64,000 nt of DNA from Vanilla planifolia (Eukaryota > Streptophyta > Magnoliopsida > Asparagales > Orchidaceae), in NCBI GenBank assembly GCA_023846275.1, contig CM043869.1, forward strand, positions 35,304,737 to 35,368,736, given 5' to 3'. The position numbers were made by a program, and so were the translations under genes. The notes under the pieces are model-generated. The model worked only from the letters and a program-made list of their open reading frames with translations, ran no database searches and was not told the origin of the DNA. Of this stretch, positions 1-12,487 are shown piece by piece; position 1 is the stretch's first letter, and each line of letters begins with the position of its first letter.

Positions 1-3000
1 TAAGAATTTCTTTTTTTATTTAATTATTATAATTGTATAAAATTAATCACTTAATCATTTTAGATAAATAATTAATTTTTTTTATCTTAAAAATTTCATA
101 AAAAATTCATTTGACCTAAAAAAATAATAAAACCAATTAACATTGGATGACTTTCGATGGGCTTTTTTAAACAAATTAAATTAATTTAAAATTTCTAAAT
201 TACTTTCAATTTGACATATTTTTTAAATACCATAAAAACTAATATTTTAATTCAAATAATTTTAATTTTAAAATATAAACTTTTGTCTTATCAAAATAGT
301 CATATTTACATTTAAATTTTCATTATCTCAATAAATATTAAATTTTTATCCAAAACATACTTTCAACATATTACACATAATTTTATGATGAAAAAAAGTC
401 AAATGTTGATGTTCATTGCTTTTCAAGCAAGGGTTAGGATAAAATTGATGTCTATGATAGGAAAGTAAAATAGAGGTTGTTGATTTTGTTGATTGGGAGA
501 GGTTTATAATCGTTTTGGGAAAGAAAATGAAGGTTTGATCTAAATGAAGAGTAGGGGGGATAGCATTTAGGTCAAATTGATGGGATGGTATAAAAGAGAA
601 AATTAGAAATTAAGAGAGAAAAAAAATGAGCATTAAGAAGTTGACCACTTAATGTCTTTTAGATGATTAGCTAGTCACTTGCATATCCAACATATGGTTG
701 GCTATCCATCATGCCAAAGTATTCACACAAAGCACAAACAAAACAAATAAGAGATTACAAAACTAAATGTATTTTCACTCATTTAGAAAAGTATTTATAT
801 ATGTAGAAGTCTTAAAATTTGTTAAACATTTATGATTCATTTAGACATTAAATCATGAAAGATACTATGTAAAATAAAACATTTAAGCCAAAAAAAAAGA
901 CTTCATGCATTACTAAAATAAAAAAATCAAAATTCAAAATTCATGAAATGTGTTTATATGGTTTCAAAAATATCTTTTTGAAATGAATTGGCATGATGTG
1001 TTCTCTTTTCCCAAAATGATACAAAATGATCGTTTTCACTCATTAAGGATTTGTCAATATTAAATGAGCTTTGTAAAATATTTTTAAAGTTTCTAGAATC
1101 ATAAATTTGAAATTTTGTGAGATTCCATGAGTTGTAAAAGTTTTGTATATGCTCTTATTGTCTTATATCAAATTTTTCATGAATTTGCAACTGAATTCAT
1201 GTAATGGTTTTCATACCTTTGAGATGGATCCTTTCAATTCATTAATCCCTATACATGATCTTTTGTAAAATAAAATGCTTCATTTAATTTCTAGATCAGT
1301 ATAATTCAATAGAATTTAAAACACTTTTTATTTCTAAAATTGGCTTATTAATACATGTTACTTATGCACACTTGAATAAGATATAGTTCATGGATCAATT
1401 GATGGAAGAACATGGCACGTTCATTATTGATGCCATTGAATATACATGAGAGAGTAATGGTGTGATGATTGTGAAATCAATACATTAAATATATCTACGA
1501 TGTGAAGTTCTCATGTGACATAACTTTTAATTAACATGCCAAAATTAATTCATATAAAATAAAAAAAAATGTTGACTCTAAAATTGCAAAAAAAACAATC
1601 AATTAAAAATTCATTAGCATCCTTACAATATAGTTTAAATGAATTCACATGTGTAATCAACTGATATGAACCCTTCTAGTGATTACATATTTAGATATTC
1701 TTTAATTACTTCAATACAACTAATATTGTCTAGCTCACTATCAATTCAAGTATGCAAAAATGTATAATTAATCTACTAAACTAGAAAAATATTATGACAT
1801 TTAAAAGTATTATATATAAACAAGTTGTAACATTGTTTCTTCGTTATTGTTTCTTTCAACTTACTTCACACGGTGTGAATATTCAAATGGTTCAGCCACA
1901 TGTAAACAAGTTGTCCTAAGTTATATTACACTTATAACATTTATTCACGTCTCATTTTATATTTAAGCCCGGATTTGCAAACCGCGTATAGTACTTGTCT
2001 TTTATTATCTTTAGATGTAAAGTTGGCTCGCTATATTTTTTGCATATTCAGATCACCGCTTACCAAAATGCTGAGAGATATTAATGAAACCCACACGGTT
2101 GACTTGACATAAATCATGTGCAACGAAGAAAGCACAGCTGATATGCTGCATGTTTTCTAACTATATGGATAAGAATTAAATTCTTTAATAAAAAATTTAT
2201 AAGAACCAGAAAGATATTGTAAAGTGCATGCAAATATATTAGTGGCGTGGTCAAATCGGCAATTTAGTTCATTTATTATTGTTTGATTTACAGATAGGAT
2301 CTTTTTGGATCAGAAAGTTCAATGTGCATTTATTGCTTAAAAAATGTCTAGAATGGCTTAAAATCGTACTTTAGAATAATTTTTTTAATACTCATCTCAC
2401 ATAATTTTAAACTACATTATAAAAAACTTATTTGGAATATAAGTAGCTCATTATAGTCCTATTTGAAAAGACTTGAGAAAATTAATATGTTTTTGAGAGA
2501 CATGTATGAATGTTGAAGTGAATGATAGAAATAAGCTCTTAAATAAATATTTTTTGAGATAAACGAGTGAGACAAAAATGATGAATGATATTTTAGTTGG
2601 AGATTGAATTTCTATAGAAAATAATTGCTAGAATTCTTTAAAGGATATTTTAATGAAATATGAATTCTATAGAAATTTTAATGCATTTTATTCATTTTTT
2701 CGATTTTATTAATATGAAATATGTATAATTTCAGAAAAATTAGTAATATGCTCGCTAATTTTCTCTCCACTCTCTAACAGGAAAAGTATGGACTAAATTT
2801 ACCTAACTTTCTGCTTTTTTATTAATAACAAACGTTTGACTTTCGGTGGAGCAAATTTACCTACTTTTCTGCTTTTTTACCCGTCTTAATACATGTATTT
2901 ATGAATCTCTTTATTTTTCTTATGTTATAATTTCATTATTTTTATTGTAATTAATATTTTTCTTCCAACTTTTGCAACTTTTACCGCTCCACTCTCTCGC

Positions 3001-3258
3001 CCGTAAAATATCGATTAAAAATTTACATAATTATTCAAGGAGCGAATGTACCTATTTCTCTGCAATTTTATTCTCGAATATCCTTATTTTCTTTTAACAT
3101 CTTTGGTCAATTTTTTACCAGTGTAGTCCACAGTCATTCTGGTTGATTGCACCTTTAAAATTTAAGTTTTGCAAAATCATCCTTCCTCAACATATTGCAT
3201 AAATATCCACGATGTGTTTCCCCATAGTGGACCATTCCAAAAGTCAAACTCATCCAAA
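1..3258. other. AT-rich intergenic DNA upstream of the pectinesterase
   Basis: No credible gene was seen on either strand; open frames are short and AT-rich. The last 500 bases should include the pectinesterase promoter. A 26-27 base motif occurs three times there, at about 2795-2820, 2853-2879 and 3044-3070. A weak TATA-like stretch lies near 3196-3207, about 55 bases before the chosen start codon. No other regulatory site is convincing. Confidence 0.6.
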
Positions 3259-5515
3259 ATGGGAAGCAGGGTCATCCATCCCTTCGCCATCCTCCTCCTC
3301 TACTTCCTATATGTCGTTATTGCACAGTCCACAGCACCTACACCGCCGATTTCCAGCACAGCAGTGCCGCCGACCACAGCATGCAACTCTACGCCCGACC
3401 CCTCCTTCTGCCGCACTGTCCTTCCTCCCGGCGGCAACCAGCCACTCTCCTCCTACGGCCGCTTCTCACTGGCCAAGTCCCTCTCCAACGCCCATAGGTT
3501 TCTTTCTCTCGTTGACCGATACCTCGCCCGCCGCTCCACTCTTCCCATCTTCACCGCGCGAGCCCTAGACGACTGCCACCTCCTTTCAAGCCTCAACATA
3601 GACTTCCTCACTACGGCCGGCTCCACCCTCAACTCCACCACGAGCTCCACCCTCCTCGACCCCCAAACCGAGCAGCTCCAAACCCTCCTCTCCGCCCTCC
3701 TCACCAACCAGCAAACATGTCTCGACGGTCTCAAAGTTGCTGACAAAGCCAACGCCGCTGCCGGGGTCCTCACCCCCTCTCTCCTGAATGACACCAAGCT
3801 CTACAGCGTCTCCCTCGCACTCTTCACCAAAGCTTGGGTTCCCAACAGAAAGCCGAAAACATCGCCGAAACAGTCTCTCCCTGCTCCGTCGAAGAAGCGG
3901 CGTTTTCTCTTCCACGAGTTGGGGGTTGCAGTCGACGGCGACCGGCTCCCATTGAAGATGGCCGAGAGGCACCGAGCTTTTTTCGAGGGGCAAACGGGGA
4001 GGCGTCTTCTGCAGACGTCGAAGGCTGTAAAGGTGAGCAATGTAGTCGTCGTTAGCCAGCGTGGAAAAGGAAACTTCACGACGATTACAGACGCCGTTAA
4101 CTCGGCGCCGAACAACACCAATGGCAACAACGGCTACTATCTGATCATGGTCAAAGCGGCCGTCTACGAGGAGTACGTGTCGATTCCGCAGAACAAGCAA
4201 TACATCATGATGATCGGCGACGGAATCAAAAAGACAGTTGTTACAGGAAACCACAGCGTCGTCGACGGCTGGACCACCTTTAACTCCGCCACCTTTGGTA
4301 AGGACCGTGCTCTGTTCCCGACCTTCACTCGATGTTCGGTGCAGAAAACTGTCGAACCAATCCTTCACTAAGTTAGGCATATTTGTTTGCGGCCAATCGC
4401 GTTTACTAATAATTTTCATTAATTTTATTTTAAAAAATAAAAATAATAATAATAATAATATTTTAATATTGAAAAGTTCCAGTCATATATTACATATAAA
4501 TATAGCTTTTATTATTATTATTATTATTATTTGTTGGAACGCAAGGCATTCATATTGATACACTATAGGAGACCACCCTTTTTTCCGAACTCGAGTTTTG
4601 TCTGGTTGTTTCTAAAGCAGCTATGTTTTTGAGTCTCTTCAATGTAATATTAACAATATTTTCTGCAAATTCCCATTAACCTTAGATCACTTTATTTTAC
4701 TTCATAGCTCATCCTGTCCGAAAATATAAGCACAAGCACATGTTCCCTTTTCATTCAATATTGACATTATTTATAATTTCATATAATTATTACAGAATTG
4801 TTTAAATTTTTGCGGTGCAGCTGTGATCGGGCAAGGATTCGTGGCAATCAACATGACGTTTCGGAACACGGCCGGGGCCGTGAAGCAGCAGGCTGTGGCG
4901 GTGCGCAACGGCGCCGACCTCTCGACCTTCTACCTCTGCAGCTTCGAGGGCTACCAGGACACGCTGTACGCGCACTCCATGCGCCAATTCTACCGCGCAT
5001 GCGACATCTACGGTACGGTGGACTACATATTCGGCAACGCCGCCGTCGTATTTCAAAGCTGCAACATTTATTCCAGGCTCCCGATCAGGGGGCAGCAGAA
5101 CACCGTCACTGCCCAGGGCCGTACCGATGCGAACCAGAACACCGGCACCTCGATCCAGGACGGCAAGTTCCGCGCAGCGTCCGATCTCGCTGCCGACACG
5201 AGCGGCACTCAGACCTACCTGGGCCGGCCGTGGAAGGAATACTCGAGGACGGTCATCATGCAGTCGTCTCTGGCTAGTCTGATCAACCCGGCGGGGTGGC
5301 TACCGTGGAACGGGAGCTTCGCCCTCAGCACGCTGTATTACGCGGAGTATAATAACAGCGGGGCGGGCTCGAAAACCAAAGCGCGTGTCACGTGGCCCGG
5401 ATACCACGTGCTAACTAATAGCACCGACGCGCTAAACTTCACTGTCGGTAACTTTATATTGGGGGATAACTGGCTGCCGCAAACGGGGGTGCCTTATACC
5501 AGCAGTCTTCTGTAG
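3259..5515 (+). CDS. Pectinesterase with N-terminal inhibitor-like pro-region (type-I PME), two exons
   Basis: De-esterifies methylated homogalacturonan in the cell wall, releasing methanol. Exons 3259-4297 and 4821-5515 give 577 residues, in frame across a GT-AG intron of 523 bases. The ATG at 3259 was chosen over one 30 codons upstream because it directly opens a signal peptide (residues 1 to about 22). The inhibitor-like domain (about 35-190) has the usual four cysteines, C42, C51, C106 and C154. RRLL at 248-251 is the expected cleavage site freeing the mature enzyme. The catalytic domain shows GQGF, QAVAVR (Q370), YQDTLY (Q392, D393), GTVDYIFG (D414) and LGRPW (R482, W484), so all active-site residues are present. 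Length and single-intron layout are typical. One oddity: the cysteine expected in the IQNC motif near residue 461 reads as DG. Which member of this large family it is cannot be settled here. Confidence 0.95.
4298..4820 (+). other. Intron of the pectinesterase gene
   Basis: The donor is G|GTAAGG and the acceptor TGCAG, and joining restores the conserved run FNSATFAVIGQGF. The intron is AT-rich, unlike the exons on both sides. It carries an AAT run at 4442-4460 and an ATT run at 4510-4530 that are reverse complements and could fold into a hairpin in the transcript. Confidence 0.93.
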
Positions 5516-5699
5516 TTCGTTCGATTTTTTTCTAGTCACGTTTGTTTTATACATTAAGCGAATAACTACGATGTGCCTGTATTTTATTTCGGATCGACTA
5601 TCTGCTGTATGAAATATATCCGTTTTGAGCCAAGTTTCTGGGTAGGTGGCGTAGGACTAGACGAAATTTGCTTAGTTAGAAAATTCGTGACTGATGCAC

Positions 5700-5705
5700 A
5701 ATAAA
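5700..5705 (+). terminator. Possible polyadenylation signal of the pectinesterase
   Basis: AATAAA lies 185 bases after the stop codon, a reasonable 3' UTR length. Plant signals are loose, so this is only a candidate. Confidence 0.35.
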
Positions 5706-6415
5706 GAGCAGGGCCGTCTCCCTAAGGGACACACACCTAGATACGATGAGGGTTGAACGCAAAAGGCACCAACCAATAAATCCTAACTAAACTTAGGATC
5801 GATAGCGGCTAAGAAGTCGCTAAATCGATTACGGCTACACACTTTCAAACACGCAGAAATGGGGAGTACTTAGATTGGTTAAGTACCAGTTGAACTTAAA
5901 ATATAATTTGTAGTAAAAGTTGCACTTCGCAGAATGAAAATATATTGAAGACAAATTAATAATCTAGGAATGGAAATTACTCGTAAAAAGGAAGACGAGG
6001 AAAAACAAAAGTTTCAACTTGAAGATAGTTGAGCGGTGAAGGAAGATGATAGACTGGAGTGGCGTCTCACCACTTGGACCTCGCGTCCCTCCTCCCAGTA
6101 TCAGAGCTTTGACGAGTCAGCACGCCAAAGACACTCAGAGCACTCACGAACTCAGAATGGAAACAAAGAACACTCAAAAGCTTGCATTAACTATTCAATA
6201 TCCCTTACAACAGAAGAGGACTCCCCCTTATATAGGAATCCATAAGGGTACAAAAGACATTTTGACTCATAACATGAGAATACTAAAGGACACATGGGTA
6301 AACTAAAAGTCACCTAAAAATTACAAACAAACTCCTAAAAATCTGAGAAAAATAATGAAAATTAAGTTCATTCATCCTAATTTCGGATGGCTGGACGCCC
6401 GGCAACGACGGCGGC
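5706..6415. other. Intergenic DNA of mixed composition, unresolved
   Basis: Moderate GC content with no gene. CTTATATAGG near 6228 looks like a TATA box on either strand, and AGTATCAGAGC near 6099 resembles a tRNA-Met primer-binding site. Together they hint at a retroelement end, but no paired terminal repeat was found. Confidence 0.3.
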
Positions 6416-6419
6416 GGCG

Positions 6420-6594
6420 GCGGTGCGGGTCGGTGTGGGCTGGCGCCGGTCGGCGCGGGTCACAGGTCGCGGGTCATCCGGTGGGTAGCTTGGGTAGGCG
6501 CCTGGCTGGACTGAGGCGGTGCGGGTCGGTGCGGGCTGGCGTGGGTCGGCGCGGGTCACAGGTCGCGGGTTGGGTAGGCGCCTGGCTGAACTCA
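6420..6594. repeat. GC-rich direct repeat, two units
   Basis: Unit 1 (6420-6515) and unit 2 (6516 to about 6594) share nearly the same sequence: a run beginning GCGGTGCGGGTCGG, then CGCGGGTCACAGGTCGCGGGT, then TGGGTAGGCGCCTGGCTG. Unit 2 lacks about 16 bases present in unit 1. A GCG run precedes the block, and further GGC-rich sequence with a long poly-T (6717-6739) follows. Frames are open on both strands because of composition, so they are not taken as genes. Confidence 0.8.
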
Positions 6595-6859
6595 TGCACA
6601 GCGGTTCGGGCAAACCCGGATCTGGTTCGGGCACAAGCGGTTCGAAACGGCGGCGGGCGGTTCCCTATGGCGGCGGAGGTTGCGGCGGAGGCGGCAGTCG
6701 GTGGCAGGAATAGTGATTTTTTTTTTTTTTTTTTTTTTTCTCAAGACCAGGTCCTTGGACGTCGAAAGTCCTTCTCGAACATGATGTCCTCATCAGTAGG
6801 TCAGTTTTTTTTTTCTGAAGAAATTGTTACAAAGAAAACTTATCTTTTAAAATCTTAAC

Positions 6860-7370
6860 AAAAATATTAGAAAAACAGGAAGATATATCATATTAATATA
6901 ATAAAATGTAAGATTTATTGTAAGTCTTTGTAAGTGTGAACAAATCAGGTTCTTCAAAAGTTAAAAAAGGTATTCAATATCATTTAAGAGATTATAATAA
7001 AAATTTATTTTCTTTGAGAGTTAAAATGAGATTACTGTACAAAAAGAAGGAAGGAATTTTAGAATTATCACATGTCAAAAATGACCAATAAAGAAGAAAA
7101 TTAAAAAAAAACAGAGGAAGGCAGCTTACGTGGCAAATTTACAAGGAAAAAAAATTCAAATGAAGAGACAAAATTAAATTAAAGTAGACGTCCAAATTGA
7201 TTCATTTAAAGTTTATTTATGACTAAAGAAATTGATAACATAAATTGAAATCGATTTTCATATGAAGAATTACAAGTAGCACACAATTATAATGGACTAA
7301 GTTGAAGTATTATGTGTCTTTTTATTAGTGTGATTTAGTTAATTGCAAGTATCAAAGTACTTATTTGTTG
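6860..7370. other. AT-rich intergenic DNA
   Basis: No gene, RNA or recognisable repeat was seen here. Confidence 0.6.
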
Positions 7371-7379
7371 ATGAGATTA

Positions 7380-8690
7380 TATAAAAAATTAGTCTTGCAT
7401 TATATTTCTTCTTCAAATACTTTTTTTTATTGCATTACAAATGTATTTGGTTTGTTTAATGGTTACATAGAAAATGAAAATTTCAAATTCTTTATTTCAC
7501 AAAACAATGATAATATTTATTTAAAAAAAGGATATTTCATTAAAAATTACCTAATTCATCTCATTTTATATGTTTCAATGATAAACATCTTCATATAAAC
7601 TTTTTCTTCAAAGTCTTCATTTATAAAGGTGAACTTCACATCCACTTGGTATAACCAAAAATCATAATAACAACTAAAATAATAGCAAATTATAATGAAT
7701 CTTTCTTTTTACATGAGAGCAAAAATCTTCTTGTAATCAATGCTATCTTTTTTAGTATAGCACATCATGGCAAGTTTAGCTTTATATTGCTCTATATTGC
7801 CATTTGAGTGAGTTTAGTTTTAAAGAATCATTGATATCCAATTGTTTTACAAGCTTAAGACATTTTCATAATGTATCAAATCTAATTTTTCTCATAGATT
7901 TGAATTTGTCTAACATGATATTAATTAATTAATTAGATTTGTCACATTTGATGAAGAAATTGGTTTGTTGTTATTTCTAACATAAAACTTGGATTCTTAT
8001 TAATAGGCAACAAAATAAAAAAAAGTAATTAATCTTTTTTTCTTTAGAATACCTTCTTTATTCATTGATTGTAATTAAATATTATTAAAAAATTATGAAT
8101 TAATCTCATAAAGAGGTAATTTTTTTATTTAATTATTATTCAATATTTTTAATATGTTTAATAATTTAAATAATTTTTTTTCTGTAAATAAATAAGAGAT
8201 ATTAATAGATATCAGATTTATTTTCTTTATTTCTATAGCTTACATTTTAGCATCCCTACTAATCTACCATTCTACAAAAAATTAGTATTATTAATTTCTG
8301 CTATTTGATGGCCATGTTTGGAAAATGAAATATAAATTCTTTTAAACTTTTTGATGATTAATAAAAAAAAAAGAAATATTGATTGTTCTAGATTCTAATT
8401 GGTTCTCATATGGATAGTATATCCTTATACTTGCAAAGCATCCTCAAACGTAAATATGTCTTAAACTAGTTTTCATTATTGTCCATGATTCTAAAAGAGT
8501 ATTTTGAACTAACTTACTAGGAACTTCATTTAACAATTATTCAGCAATTCTTAATGCATATATCAACAAGGATCTTGATAAAGTAGAGTTAGCTCATCAC
8601 ACTTCTTGTCATATGCATAAAAATTCTATTTTGGTTTTTCATTAATATTATTTTACTTAGATAGTCCAAGCATAATGCGTTGAATAGTAA
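7380..8690 (-). mobile_element. Ty1/copia retroelement fossil, integrase C-terminal part and reverse transcriptase
   Basis: Read on the minus strand, scattered short frames resemble, in copia order, the end of the integrase, the linker region after it, and the first part of the reverse transcriptase. No long frame remains and no terminal repeats were found. It is broken by many changes, so it is an old partial copy. Confidence 0.7.
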
Positions 8691-8954
8691 TGCTTTGACT
8701 TTTCCGGAATTTAGCAAACGGGTCTCATTTATACTGACTCGTTATATTCACCATAATATAAATCAACTCTATCTAATCTTTTAATCGTTAGCTTTAGATC
8801 TAATACTTTTCACACCTTTTTATAAATACCATAAGTTCATTTACAAATTAATATTTTTTGTATAATAAATAAATAAAATATTTTTTATCATTAACAATAA
8901 ATATGGCCCAAATAAAAAATACATCTACATAAAGAAGGGAAGCAAGCATCCGAA

Positions 8955-9320
8955 GTACTGCTCGTGCTATTTAATAAGCATCACTATAAGATCTCCCTTC
9001 TTGTCTACAACATAGAGGAGGAAAAGAAGAAAAAACTTCTGGAAGACCCTCAAGCGTGGCTAAATCCCATTGCCATTGCTGCTGGAGATTGTTCGCGAGT
9101 CAAACAGCCATCGAAGGAAGTTCGAAATCCTCATGTCGGTGATCCCAAATTCATTAACAGCCTTGATCAATTTCTTTCATCCGTCATCGGAAGTAATCAC
9201 ACGTCTTCACTACTTTCTGAGCCTTCAAATACTATCACCTGCTTTTTCTCTTTCTTTACAGGTGAAATCAACTTCGTCTTCCCGATAGCCTACACTCTCG
9301 ATTGTGTTTATTAGGGATTT
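8955..9320. repeat. Dispersed repeat, copy 1
   Basis: This moderately GC-rich block resembles the block at 11700-12095 in the same orientation. Shared landmarks in order are AAGGGAAGCA, a run like CTACTATAAGA, GGAAGAAAA-type purines, AGTTCGCG-like sequence, and CTTTCCGAGCC-like sequence followed by a TTTTTCTCTTTCTT tract and TCTTCCCGA. A 116-codon frame spans it, but the other copy does not keep that frame, so it is not called a gene. Confidence 0.65.
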
Positions 9321-9719
9321 TCGATAGCGCATGACTGTAGCTTTTTAAAAGCTGCCTACACCTCCCCACCAAAAGCTCAAAAGTTGACCGAACTGTGTGA
9401 CCTATCTTAACCCACGTCGACCTGCTCTGACACATGTCATCCCTGTCAGCCGCGTTGACCTGTATCTACTCTAGTTGAACTCATCGACCCTCAATGCATG
9501 CACCAAACCACTCAGACCCACTGTCACCATACGCGTACCGTGTGAGCCCACACTTTCCTAAGTCGATCATCGCCAGCCTGTGCCTACATGAACCAAACTT
9601 GGTTGCCTCGAGCTTACTCGGACCTCATTGTACCCATGAAAGCGCCCGGGTGTGCCAATCTAGACTCAAGTGGAGCAAGCACGTCCAATCGTGTCGCCCA
9701 CGAGCCTGGTAGAGTCATT

Positions 9720-11080
9720 GCTGTTAGCAAACTTTAAGGATGGTTAGTACTTTTCAAGTGCTTGTTAGCATTTTTTAAGGAGTTGTTAATATTTTTTAAG
9801 TATGGTTAGCATATTTTAAGTATTTTGAGGATTTTTAGGAATTAGAAACAAACTTTTGAATTATGAGAAAAGATTTGGAAGATTAGATATTTTTTTTTGT
9901 TATAAATAGATGTAATTGGTTTATTGTGATTATGCAATTTTATGAATGAAAAATTTTTAGCTATTCTCTTCCTCTTCCTTAAGTCTTTTGTTGCCATTTC
10001 CAAATTTTTTCCTACTCTTTTATTTTTCATCAATTGCTACTCTTAACCAAGTCACCATGGCTTTTGGTTGTGCCAGTTCTACATTCTGCTGCACTATCTC
10101 AACACGGACCAAGTCACATTCTCTTCGATATCATCGGGGCATCATTCAATAACGTCATATACCCATAGCTACTCATATTAAAACTATCAACTGGAATTTC
10201 GCACTCTATGCCAATCAGCCTAAAAATGTGCTCCAATCCTCCTCTAAACATATTTGGAAACTTAGTTTGATTAAGCTTTCTCACTTTTGCTCAAAGTAAG
10301 TTTTTGTTTAAATTCTTTAAATCTCTTTTTTGTATCAATAATTTTTAATGCCCCCTATAGGAAACAAACAAAAAAACTAAAATAGAAAATCAAGAGAAAG
10401 CCATGTTTATTCCTAGAAAGGAAGCATTTAATTATCGCAACCAATAAAAGGTGGAGATGCCTATACTTCTACATCAAATTTCACAAACTATAAAATCTAT
10501 TTAACCATCTATTGGTAATATTTCTTATTTATTTCAACAACGAATTAAATATGTTACAAAATTGCTCTCCACAGTTCGCATATTAATAAGAGAGCAAATT
10601 AAAAGAAATTTGACAATCTTACTAAAAGAAAATATACCAAATATGATAAATATCTCTCGTTTCAATAAAGAGTCATTCGATGTCTTACCCATGATACCTG
10701 AACTTTATTACGTTGCACCTACTTTGAAAAGCCTCTAACTACAAACTTCTTCACAACATCCTATCAATGTATTCATACCTAATAATGCAATACTCTAACT
10801 CACACCAAACAAAGCACTTTTTTTCCTCGATCTAATTCTGTAATATCATAAGCTACTACTTTAGATAAATAATACCTATTTACCCTTCTTGATGAGCTTT
10901 AACAATTTTGGCAACATGAGTATAATCGAAAATGTCATTGAGAAAGTTTCTCCATTCATCAAAGAAATCCTTTCAATACATCTACCTCCTAAACTTCAAC
11001 GTCCTAACTCCATCTTTTATTATAGCAAAGAGAAAGATGTTTTCTTCAAAGGATTTAAAATAATTACTCTATAAATGTCA
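9720..11080 (+). mobile_element. Ty3/gypsy fossil: 5' LTR, primer-binding-site-like sequence and start of gag
   Basis: The LTR-like stretch (about 9720-10348) has degenerate GTTAGCATTTTTTAAG repeats, then TATAAATAG near 9902. It ends before TGCCCCCTATAG (10349-10360), a worn version of the TGGCGCC primer site common in plant gypsy elements. About 500 bases on, 10889-11071 resembles the conserved gag N-terminal segment with its PP and Y landmarks. The rest of the element is missing or unrecognisable. It is old and broken. Confidence 0.55.
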
Positions 11081-11349
11081 TGACTAGACACATTCGATGT
11101 AAAATTTTTTGTAATTAACTTAAAAATGCAACCTCATAGTAGTTCTCAATGTTTCCTCTTAAGTTAATTTCTTTATTTAATAAATTTAAAAGGTTATTCT
11201 TGTCATTCTTCTCGAGTTGTGTCAAACTTAAAAGGATCTTTGAGTTTCCTCTCAATTTAAAGTAACATAAATTAGAATCATTTTGAGGTTTATGAGTCTC
11301 TTATTATCACAATTATTTTACATGATAGATTCAAGTAGTGCGGCCTTGA

Positions 11350-11352
<3 letters not shown>

Positions 11353-11382
<30 letters not shown>
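11353..11382. repeat. (CT)n microsatellite
   Basis: About 14 uninterrupted CT dinucleotides followed by CCTCCCTC, just beyond the gypsy gag remnant. Confidence 0.95.
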
Positions 11383-11384
<2 letters not shown>

Positions 11385-11699
11385 CCTCTTTTTGACAATC
11401 CTAAGCAGCACATGAACTTCAAGAAGAGTTGGTTTTGCATCTTATCCATTTACGATATTGACAAAAGGATGATAATTTTTAAAACAAAAAAATAATGACA
11501 TCCTTCCAAAAATACAACTTTCATAAATAAATCTTCTTATTTATAGAAAACCTTTTGAAACATAAATTTTACAATAAAAAGTTAAGAAACCCAGTGAAGA
11601 AATAATTAAAAAAACCTCAAAATGAAAAAAGGGAAAGACGAAAGAGAGCTATTGTACTTCGTTAGATTCATCGAGGAATTCCTCTCGTGCAAGAATAAA

Positions 11700-12095
11700 G
11701 AAGGGAAGCAGAAAGTTGACATGGTTTTAGCACTATTTGTTAAGCTCTACTATAAGACCCACCTTCCCACCGATTGCAAAGGGGAAGAAAAATAAGAGAA
11801 AGTTTCAGGGAAAACCCTTTGGCATGGTAGAAGCCTTTCGCCCTCATCGTCGAAGATAGTTCGCAGGTTGAACCTCATAAGAACAATGTTCGGAATCTTA
11901 GCATTTGCAATCCCGAGTTCACTAGAAACTTTGACCAACATCTCTCCTTCGTCGACGAAAGCGATCTCGCGTCTTCGCCACTTTCCGAGCCGTCGAATAT
12001 CGTCGCCTAGTTTTTCTCTTTCTTCGCAAGACAAATCGCCTTCATCTTCCCGAGAGATGTCAATATTAATCACGTTTATGAGGAATTTTTAAGTT
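11700..12095. repeat. Dispersed repeat, copy 2
   Basis: Second copy of the block at 8955-9320, same orientation, about 2.7 kb away. It is more GC-rich and keeps more CpG, so it may be the less decayed copy. On the minus strand a 107-codon frame is open from 12073 to 11750 (it starts MINIDISREDEGDLS). The product is unknown, and the frame is not shared with copy 1. Confidence 0.65.
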
Positions 12096-12487
12096 ATAAT
12101 GATCCTATTTTTACATCGATTTTCTCATGTTTTTTTATTTGTCAACCTTTTTGTCCGTTATTTTGCTCATCTTGTTACTCATGAGAGCTTTATGTGATCT
12201 AGGAATATGATCCTCACAGAAGACTTTGTTCCTGGTTTACACAATGACAAGTAAAATTATAGAACTCTGTGTTGTATAAATATCAGTCGTTATAATAAAA
12301 AAAATAATAATTTATCATTTATTAGCAATAAACATTACATGAGCTTCTACTCACAGGGACACAGCATCATGTAAAGGTCTCAACCTATAACTAAAGAGTT
12401 GGGTGTTTCTCCTTTTCTGCAAGCTGCAAGTTACTCCACCAGGAAGCCTGTAGCTACAGTCGCCTTTCGACGTGTAATCGAGTCATC

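Noticed and set aside
3453-4419. Long minus-strand and alternative plus-strand frames over the pectinesterase first exon
   Set aside because: They are shadows of a GC-rich coding exon. None has a recognisable domain, while the real frame carries all the family motifs and a signal peptide.
6095-6240. Possible primer-binding site and TATA box of an LTR element
   Set aside because: AGTATCAGAGC and CTTATATAGG are suggestive, but their order does not fit one orientation and no terminal repeat pair was found.
6355-6858. 167-codon plus-strand frame and overlapping minus-strand frames
   Set aside because: The frames are low-complexity Arg/Gly or Pro/Arg strings made by a GC-rich duplication, and the plus one runs through a poly-T tract.
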